A stretch of DNA of 10,630 nucleotides from Paludibacteraceae bacterium (GTDB lineage: Bacteria; Bacteroidota; Bacteroidia; Bacteroidales; Paludibacteraceae), in assembly GCA_017402895.1 (NCBI GenBank), contig JAFPLG010000143.1, positions 1-10,630 of the forward strand, in the 5' to 3' direction. Below the pieces are notes generated by a model. That model was not told where the DNA came from, did not search any database, and saw nothing but the letters and a program-made list of their open reading frames with translations. Position numbers and translations under genes: made by a program. Every line of letters starts with the position of its first letter. Position 1 is the first letter of the stretch. Below, in pieces: positions 6,233-10,630 of the stretch.

Positions 6233-6270
6233 TCAACTATCAACTAGACGACTTCTCTCAACACTCAACT
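6233..6270 (-). repeat. Short heptamer-like repeats between gcvT and the lipase gene
   Basis: Directly after the gcvT stop the minus strand reads AGTTGAG (6270-6264) and TGTTGAG (6263-6257), then ten unrelated bases, then two perfect TAGTTGA units (6246-6233). The last unit ends two bases before the GTG start of the lipase gene. Each unit contains TGA, and TAGTTGA also TAG, so reading frames are closed repeatedly. Confidence 0.6.
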
Positions 6271-7371
6271 CTAAACTATCTTCGCCGGCTGTAGTTTCTC
6301 GCGAATCTTGATATAGATAACAGTCTCCTTCTTTGCAAAAGTTGTCTGCACGTAACCCATACCGATACCTACCTTGGTATTCGGCAACATAATACCACTC
6401 GTCACGTTACCGATCACGTTGCCTTCGGCATCGCATATCTCATAGCCGTTACGCGGTATAGCACGCTCCAGACACTCAAAGTGCACCAGTTTGCGCTTCA
6501 CGCCCTCGGCTTTCTGTTTCTGCAGGAACTCCTTATCGATGAAGTCTTTCGCATCCAGTTTGGTGATCCAGCCGAGTCCGGCCTCCAGAGGCGATGTCGT
6601 ATCATCGATATCGTGACCGTACAGACAGTACCATTTCTCCAGACGCAGGCTGTCACGAGCTCCCAGACCGATAGGTGCCAGTCCGAAAGGTTTACCCACT
6701 TCGAACAACGCGTCCCAGATCTGCTTGCCATACTCTTTCGGGAAATAGAGCTCGAATCCACCGGCTCCGGTATAACCCGTATTGCTCAGTATCACACCCT
6801 GTACGCCGGCGAAGTTCCACTCGCGGAAACTATAATAAGGTATCGCGCTCAGGTCAGCATCGGTCAACAACTGCAACAGTTCCGTAGCCTTCGGGCCCTG
6901 AACAGCCAACTGACCGTACTTATCCGATGCATTCTCCAGGCTCAAATTGCCCCAGTCGCTCCGCATGGAAGGTTCGCCTCCGGATGCTATCCGGTTCACC
7001 CATTCCCAGTCCTTATCGATATTGCCGGCATTAACTACCATCAGGTACTTCGTGGTCGAGTATTTGTAGATAATCAGGTCATCTACAATACCGCCCTTGC
7101 CATTCGGCATACAGGTGTACTGTGCCTTGCCGGCATCCAGTTTGCTCACATCATTCGTAGTGATATACTGCAGGAAATCCAGCGCTTTCTCGCCCTTTAC
7201 CCAGAACTCACCCATATGACTCACGTCAAACACACCTACGCCTTCGCGTACGATCATGTGTTCCTGATTGATGCCCGTAGGGTACTGAATAGGCATATTA
7301 AATCCGGCAAACTCTGCCATCTTTGCTCCGAGTGCGATATGCACATCGGTAAACGGAGTTGTTTTTAACAT
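6271..7371 (-). CDS. gcvT: Aminomethyltransferase, T-protein of the glycine cleavage system
   Basis: The protein has 366 residues from ATG at 7371, the usual length. It moves the methylene group from aminomethylated H-protein (GcvH) to tetrahydrofolate and releases ammonia, in the cytosol. Family motifs are in order: [10 protein letters not shown] (48-57), [18 protein letters not shown] (85-102) with the folate-site Asp98, GYTGAGGFE (199-207) with Tyr200 and Glu207, GARDSLRLE (237-245) with Arg239, YGHDID (251-256) and [18 protein letters not shown] (324-341). Residue roles are transferred from my memory of characterised T-proteins. Position 203 is Ala where E. coli and human proteins have Glu; this may be a lineage trait. 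The other glycine cleavage genes are not in the window. The gene follows pepT by 28 bp of repeat-like DNA without a visible promoter, so co-transcription is likely. Confidence 0.96.
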   Translation of the reverse strand: MLKTTPFTDVHIALGAKMAEFAGFNMPIQYPTGINQEHMIVREGVGVFDVSHMGEFWVKGEKALDFLQYITTNDVSKLDAGKAQYTCMPNGKGGIVDDLIIYKYSTTKYLMVVNAGNIDKDWEWVNRIASGGEPSMRSDWGNLSLENASDKYGQLAVQGPKATELLQLLTDADLSAIPYYSFREWNFAGVQGVILSNTGYTGAGGFELYFPKEYGKQIWDALFEVGKPFGLAPIGLGARDSLRLEKWYCLYGHDIDDTTSPLEAGLGWITKLDAKDFIDKEFLQKQKAEGVKRKLVHFECLERAIPRNGYEICDAEGNVIGNVTSGIMLPNTKVGIGMGYVQTTFAKKETVIYIKIREKLQPAKIV

Positions 7372-7374
7372 AAT

Positions 7375-7402
7375 ATTTTCAATTTTCAATTATCCATTTT
7401 CA
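7375..7402 (-). repeat. ATTTTCA heptamers between pepT and gcvT
   Basis: In plus-strand terms ATTTTCA occurs in tandem at 7375-7381 and 7382-7388, and again at 7396-7402. In the transcribed direction the unit is TGAAAAT, and the TGA of the 7396-7402 copy is the stop codon of pepT. The tract fills nearly all the 28-bp gap to the gcvT ATG. The same heptamer is repeated at 9249-9276. Confidence 0.7.
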
Positions 7403-8623
7403 ATTGCAAGCATTTTGCACGATTTGCAAAATGACTTGCTTGGCTGCCTCCAGCGATGGAATCGGCAAATACTCGTAACGGCTATGGAAGTTCTCGCCTC
7501 CCGCAAAGATATTGGGGCAGGGGAGTCCCTCGAAACTCAGTCTCGCACCGTCTGTACCACCACGTATCGGCTTCACTACAGGCGTCACACCCACAGCTTT
7601 CATTGCCTCTTCTGCCAATGTTATAACATGCATTACGGGTTCTATCTTCTCGCGCATGTTATAGTACTGGTCGCGAAGTTCTATCTCTGCCGTTCCCTCA
7701 CCATATTCGCGATTCACCTTTCGTACCAGGTGTTCCATCTCGCGTTTCCGGCTCTCAAAACGAGCGCGGTCATGATCACGAATGATATAGCTCAGCGTCG
7801 TCTCTTCTACCGTTCCGGACATGCCAATCAAATGGTAAAAACCTTCGTAGTTCTGCGTATGTTCCGGTGTCTCCCAACGAGGCAGCATGACAGCCAACTG
7901 ATAGGCGATACGCATCGAGTTCTGCATCTTATGATACGCACTACCCGGATGCACATTCACGCCGTGCACACGTATCTTACAACTGGCGGCATTGAAGTTC
8001 TCATATTCCAGTTCACCGATAGCACCGCCGTCCATCGTATAGGCCCAATCGGCACCGAAAGCCTTCACGTCAAAATGATCGGCTCCCTGACCAATCTCCT
8101 CATCCGGAGTGAAACCTAAGCGGATCTTACCGTGCTTGATTTCCGGATGTTCTACCAGGTACTCCATGGCCGTAACGATCTCAGCTATACCGGCTTTATC
8201 ATCCGCGCCCAGCAACGTCTTGCCGTTCGTCACGATGATATCTTGCCCTTTGTAGCGCAGTATCTCAGGATACTTAGCTGTCTCCAGCACGATATTCTCG
8301 GCTTCGTTCAGCACAATATCCTCTCCGTCATACGCCTTCACAATACGTGGCTTCACATTCTTGCCGCTCGCATCCGGCGCAGTGTCCATATGCGCGATGA
8401 AACCGATAGTAGGAGTCTGCGCCCCCTCATCGTTCGCCGGCAGCGTAGCCATGATATAGCCGTTCCGGTCCAGCGTCACGTCTTTTAGACCTATCTGCTT
8501 CAACTCGTCTGCCAGGTATTTGGCAAACTCCATCTGCCCCGGAGTGGACGGCGTCATATTGGTATTCTCATCGCTGGTCGTATGAAACGACACATACTTG
8601 AGAAATCTATCAACGATATTCAT
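7400..8623 (-). CDS. pepT: Peptidase T (tripeptide aminopeptidase, M20B)
   Basis: The protein has 407 residues, against 408 in E. coli PepT, and is colinear with that family. It removes the N-terminal residue of tripeptides in the cytosol, a late step of peptide use. Expected di-zinc ligands and catalytic residues are visible: HMDTAPD (78-84) with His78 and Asp80, LLGADDKAG (137-145) with Asp141 bridging, the catalytic and metal-binding pair Glu175-Glu176 in TPDEEIG, MDGG with Asp198, and [10 protein letters not shown] (375-384) with His380. [13 protein letters not shown] (224-236) marks the dimerisation domain. The start ATG at 8623 gives the standard N-terminus [17 protein letters not shown]. 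It sits between a lipoprotein gene (71 bp upstream) and gcvT (28 bp downstream). Free glycine from peptides could feed glycine cleavage, but that link is inferred from position only. Confidence 0.97.
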   Translation of the reverse strand: MNIVDRFLKYVSFHTTSDENTNMTPSTPGQMEFAKYLADELKQIGLKDVTLDRNGYIMATLPANDEGAQTPTIGFIAHMDTAPDASGKNVKPRIVKAYDGEDIVLNEAENIVLETAKYPEILRYKGQDIIVTNGKTLLGADDKAGIAEIVTAMEYLVEHPEIKHGKIRLGFTPDEEIGQGADHFDVKAFGADWAYTMDGGAIGELEYENFNAASCKIRVHGVNVHPGSAYHKMQNSMRIAYQLAVMLPRWETPEHTQNYEGFYHLIGMSGTVEETTLSYIIRDHDRARFESRKREMEHLVRKVNREYGEGTAEIELRDQYYNMREKIEPVMHVITLAEEAMKAVGVTPVVKPIRGGTDGARLSFEGLPCPNIFAGGENFHSRYEYLPIPSLEAAKQVILQIVQNACN

Positions 8624-8627
8624 CTTG

Positions 8628-8679
8628 TAAATTTACGATTTAACGATTTACGATTTAACGATTTATTTACGATTTACGT
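8628..8679. repeat. ACGATTT tandem repeats upstream of pepT
   Basis: Five copies of ACGATTT lie at 8635-8641, 8643-8649, 8650-8656, 8658-8664 and 8669-8675. The 15-bp unit ACGATTTAACGATTT is perfectly repeated in tandem (8635-8649, 8650-8664). The tract fills most of the 71-bp gap between the lipoprotein stop and the pepT ATG. I see no TAnnTTTG promoter here. In the transcribed direction TAA recurs at the unit joints. Confidence 0.85.
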
Positions 8680-8694
8680 CCAATCGTCAATCAA

Positions 8695-9222
8695 TCACTT
8701 GCCTGCAAACGCGCTCAGCAGTGTGCTCAGAGCACCGGCATAGGTCGAAGCAGTCTGTGCATAGCTGGCAGCCGTGCTGGCACCTTCTTGCACCTTGGTC
8801 TGGGCATTCTGCACCGTCTCGCTGTTCTTCACCATGTCAACCAGGCTATTCGTTACGGCCGTTACGTTGTCCGTGGTAACCAGTCCCATCGAACTTGCAA
8901 TCAGTCCCTTGCCGAAGTTCTGCAGATAGGTCTTGTCCTTGTAATTGGTCTTCAGGTTCTCGCAGTTGGCAATCAGCGTAACGGTATTCAGAATATTCTG
9001 CGTATTCTTGTAGTTGAACTTGTTGCCGTCGGCTTTGTACTGGGTGTACAATGCGTACAATGCATTACCTGCACCTTGTCCGGCTACAGTAGGATCGGTC
9101 GGAGTGGTCGTCTGAGCCGTTGTCGTAGTTTGGGTGTTCGACTGCGAGTTAGAAGTTCCCGAAAGGAAAGAGCAACTGGTCATAATCATAGCCGTTGCTA
9201 CAAAAAGCATTACTTTTTTCAT
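8695..9222 (-). CDS. Small lipoprotein of unknown function
   Basis: The protein has 175 residues. The N-terminus MKKVMLFVATAMIMTSC is a short lipoprotein signal with Cys17 as the likely lipidated residue, although the residues before it (MTS) are only an approximate lipobox. Residues 18-45 form a low-complexity Ser/Thr/Gln linker (NTQTTTTAQTTTPTDPT). The remainder is mostly helical: GNALYALYTQYKADG (52-66), a segment around NCENLKTNYKDKTYL (86-100), and an Ala/Thr/Ser-rich C-terminus (ASTAASYAQTASTYAGALST, 148-167). I do not recognise a named family. It is expected to be membrane-anchored in the periplasm or on the surface. It lies between the 2-hydroxyacid dehydrogenase gene (55 bp upstream) and pepT (71 bp downstream), both gaps filled largely by tandem repeats, and no own promoter is visible. 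Confidence 0.83.
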   Translation of the reverse strand: MKKVMLFVATAMIMTSCSFLSGTSNSQSNTQTTTTAQTTTPTDPTVAGQGAGNALYALYTQYKADGNKFNYKNTQNILNTVTLIANCENLKTNYKDKTYLQNFGKGLIASSMGLVTTDNVTAVTNSLVDMVKNSETVQNAQTKVQEGASTAASYAQTASTYAGALSTLLSAFAGK

Positions 9223-9248
9223 TGTTCTTGAATATTTATTTGTTAAAA

Positions 9249-9276
9249 ATTTTCAATTCTCAATTTTCAATTTTCA
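9249..9276 (-). repeat. Four ATTTTCA heptamers between the dehydrogenase and lipoprotein genes
   Basis: In plus-strand terms four contiguous 7-bp units occupy 9249-9255, 9256-9262 (variant ATTCTCA), 9263-9269 and 9270-9276. In the transcribed direction the unit is TGAAAAT (TGAGAAT in the variant). The tract starts one base after the dehydrogenase stop codon (9280-9278) and ends 26 bp before the lipoprotein ATG. The heptamer matches that at 7375-7402. Confidence 0.8.
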
Positions 9277-9277
9277 A

Positions 9278-10189
9278 TTACAAAATGATATTCATTTTGT
9301 CAGTTTGTCCATCTGCCCATGCCAGGATATTATCCGTTACGTTCTCGCACATGGCGATACGTCCTTCCCACGTACCCGTTCCGGTATGCGGCGAGAGCAC
9401 TACATTCGGCATACGAAGCAGTTCATCCGATATCTGTGGTTCGTGTTCGTACACGTCCATCGCCGCCCCGGCTATCTGTCCTGCCTTCAGGGCTTTCACC
9501 AGCGCTGCTTCATCCACGTGCGCGCCACGCGCCGTATTGATTAGGAATGCCGTCGGCTTCATCATGGTCAACTGCGGACTGCCGATCAGGTGGTGCGATT
9601 CCGGCGTGTAGGGTAGGTTCAGACTCACAAAATCAGCCTCCCGTAGCAGCACCTCTTGCGGCAGATAACGTGCATCATACTCCCGTTCTATCTCTTCCGG
9701 CAGACGATGACGGTTGTGATAAACGATCTTCATCCCGCTGGCTTTTGCACGCCGAGCCAGAGCCTGACCGATACGACCCATACCGATAATACCGAGTGTC
9801 TTACCGTATAGCCCGTGACTCAGGTTGTTCATCACGGCCATCGGCTGACAACTACCATCGCGCAACTGACGGTCAAACTCGCTGACACGTCTCGCTACGC
9901 ATATCATCAGTGCAAAAGCCAGTTCGGCTGTCGGCTCCACAACGGGTAGGGGAGTATTCGTCACCCTGATGCCGCGTTCACGGCAGGCTTCCAGGTCGAT
10001 ATTGTTATAGCCCACGCCGAAGTTGGCTACCAGTCGGAGGCGGGGCATACCAGCAATCATCTCGCGGTCCACTTTCTTATCGAACGTAGACACGAGCACT
10101 TCCGCCGTCTCCGGCGCTGCATTCAGTTGATACCCTCTCAGTCGGCTAAATCCCTCCGCAGGCAACTGTGTCGTAAACGCAATATTCAT
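9278..10189 (-). CDS. D-isomer-specific 2-hydroxyacid dehydrogenase
   Basis: The protein has 303 residues, slightly short for a family usually of 310-330. It should reduce a 2-keto acid to the D-2-hydroxy acid, or the reverse, with a nicotinamide cofactor in the cytosol. Visible motifs are VANFGVGYNNID (54-65), the Rossmann loop GIIGMGRIGQALA (133-145), NTARG with catalytic Arg221, DVYEHEP with Glu250, and SPHTGTGT with His268, giving the complete Arg-Glu-His set. After the second Rossmann strand the sequence is YHNRHR (157-162); the basic residues there suggest NADPH rather than NADH, as in glyoxylate/hydroxypyruvate reductases. The exact substrate is uncertain. The ATG at 10189 follows the stop of the M15 peptidase gene by only 2 nt, so the pair is almost certainly co-transcribed. 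Confidence 0.93.
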   Translation of the reverse strand: MNIAFTTQLPAEGFSRLRGYQLNAAPETAEVLVSTFDKKVDREMIAGMPRLRLVANFGVGYNNIDLEACRERGIRVTNTPLPVVEPTAELAFALMICVARRVSEFDRQLRDGSCQPMAVMNNLSHGLYGKTLGIIGMGRIGQALARRAKASGMKIVYHNRHRLPEEIEREYDARYLPQEVLLREADFVSLNLPYTPESHHLIGSPQLTMMKPTAFLINTARGAHVDEAALVKALKAGQIAGAAMDVYEHEPQISDELLRMPNVVLSPHTGTGTWEGRIAMCENVTDNILAWADGQTDKMNIIL

Positions 10190-10191
10190 TT

Positions 10192-10630
10192 CTATTTTTT
10201 AAAATACTCCGGACGATACTCAAAATGCATCGTATCGTAATGATACCATCGTCCACCCCAAATGAATCCGTGTTTCTCAAATACGCGAACAATATCCATA
10301 GGAATACTATTCTTGTACCCGATCTTGGTCAGTTCACCAGCTTTTCCGTTGTCCCACTTCCAATAGGTAGATAGGTTTTTCTTATTTGCGCGGTCATAAC
10401 CGATATCTATCGCTATGCCAAAACTATGGGCAGACAGACGATTTGTTCCACGCACAGGACGGAACACAAAAGTGCCACCATTGCCTAAAAACTTTTTCAA
10501 ACCGGCATAGTTCGGCAATTTTTGGAGTTCATCCGAAACAGCCTGCAAAGCCTTTGCTGCGCCATTCACTTTTGTGAATTGCACTTTCTGACCGCAGAAA
10601 TTAACAATTACCAGATTAGCACCGACTGCC
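10192..10630 (-). CDS. M15-family (CwlK/VanY-like) peptidoglycan peptidase, 5' end outside window
   Basis: The reading frame is open to the window edge (about 146 codons visible). A GTG at 10584 could be mistaken for a start, but the codons before it (VNFCGQ and on to AVGANLVI) remain in frame and fit the family, so the gene is cut by the edge. The M15 zinc motif is RLSAHSFGIAID (nt 10440-10405) with the His and Asp ligands in H-x6-D; later comes YDTMHFE with the catalytic Asp (10236-10234) and third zinc ligand His (10227-10225). Asp-x2-His instead of Glu-x2-His is typical of the L-alanyl-D-glutamate endopeptidase (M15C) branch rather than VanX. The enzyme would cut the peptide stems of peptidoglycan. 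Whether it is exported cannot be seen, since the N-terminus is missing. It is followed after 2 nt by the dehydrogenase gene. Confidence 0.88.
   Translation of the reverse strand, partial: AVGANLVIVNFCGQKVQFTKVNGAAKALQAVSDELQKLPNYAGLKKFLGNGGTFVFRPVRGTNRLSAHSFGIAIDIGYDRANKKNLSTYWKWDNGKAGELTKIGYKNSIPMDIVRVFEKHGFIWGGRWYHYDTMHFEYRPEYFKK

Noticed and set aside
8628-8679. Repeat tract considered as a CRISPR remnant or attachment site
   Set aside because: Units are 7-15 bp in direct tandem with no spacers, no cas genes, and no integrase or phage genes nearby.
10192-10584. M15 peptidase taken as a complete 130-residue protein starting at GTG 10584
   Set aside because: The frame is open upstream to the window edge with family-like sequence (VNFCGQ), so the gene is truncated by the window, not short.
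9278-10630. M15 peptidase next to a D-2-hydroxyacid dehydrogenase, reminiscent of VanX/VanY with VanH of glycopeptide resistance
   Set aside because: No D-Ala-D-Lac ligase is seen, the peptidase has the Asp-x2-His motif of the endopeptidase branch, and the dehydrogenase looks like a glyoxylate/hydroxypyruvate reductase. The likeness is only at the level of broad families.

Overview
The window looks like ordinary chromosome of a Bacteroidales bacterium (Bacteroides, Parabacteroides, Prevotella or a relative; the genus cannot be fixed by eye). Three intergenic regions carry the Bacteroidota-type promoter, a TAnnTTTG -7 box with an upstream TTTG-like -33 box in the two clearest cases. Starts mostly lack Shine-Dalgarno sequences and sit behind A/T-rich leaders. 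The protein set also fits: an LRR_5 (BspA-type) secreted protein, two lipoproteins, and an RluA-family enzyme with a long N-terminal extension. Every gene I support is on the minus strand, so transcription runs from high to low coordinates. I see no tRNA, rRNA, CRISPR array, insertion sequence or phage gene.

Layout in transcription order. (1) 10630-4682: a tightly packed run made of an M15-type cell-wall peptidase (5' end outside the window), a D-2-hydroxyacid dehydrogenase, a small lipoprotein of unknown function, peptidase T (pepT), the aminomethyltransferase of glycine cleavage (gcvT), a patatin-like lipase and a TetR-family regulator. Gaps are 2 to 71 bp and no promoter or terminator is visible inside, so read-through is likely. 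(2) 4681-2825: an acyl-CoA synthetase (AMP-forming) with its own promoter. A palindrome next to and overlapping that promoter is a good candidate operator for the TetR protein encoded just upstream. The unit closes with a strong intrinsic terminator. (3) 2813-856: an LRR_5 secreted protein and an RluA-family pseudouridine synthase, probably one unit, from a promoter so close to the first ATG that the mRNA may be leaderless. (4) 855-267: about 590 bp of A/T-rich non-coding DNA with a few inverted repeats. (5) 336-1: a promoter, a possible 10-residue leader peptide, and the start of a lipoprotein gene cut by the window edge.

The most plausible functional link is a lipid module. The patatin-like lipase could release fatty acids, the acyl-CoA synthetase would activate them, and the TetR protein between them could sense the acyl-CoA or fatty acid. 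The most curious DNA-level feature is a set of short tandem repeats, mostly of 7-bp units, at four consecutive gene junctions (9249-9276, 8628-8679, 7375-7402, 6233-6270). Each contains stop codons in the transcribed direction, and at three of the four junctions the repeat abuts or contains the stop codon of the preceding gene. I do not see a clearly new defence, mobile or biosynthetic system; most genes belong to well-known families.
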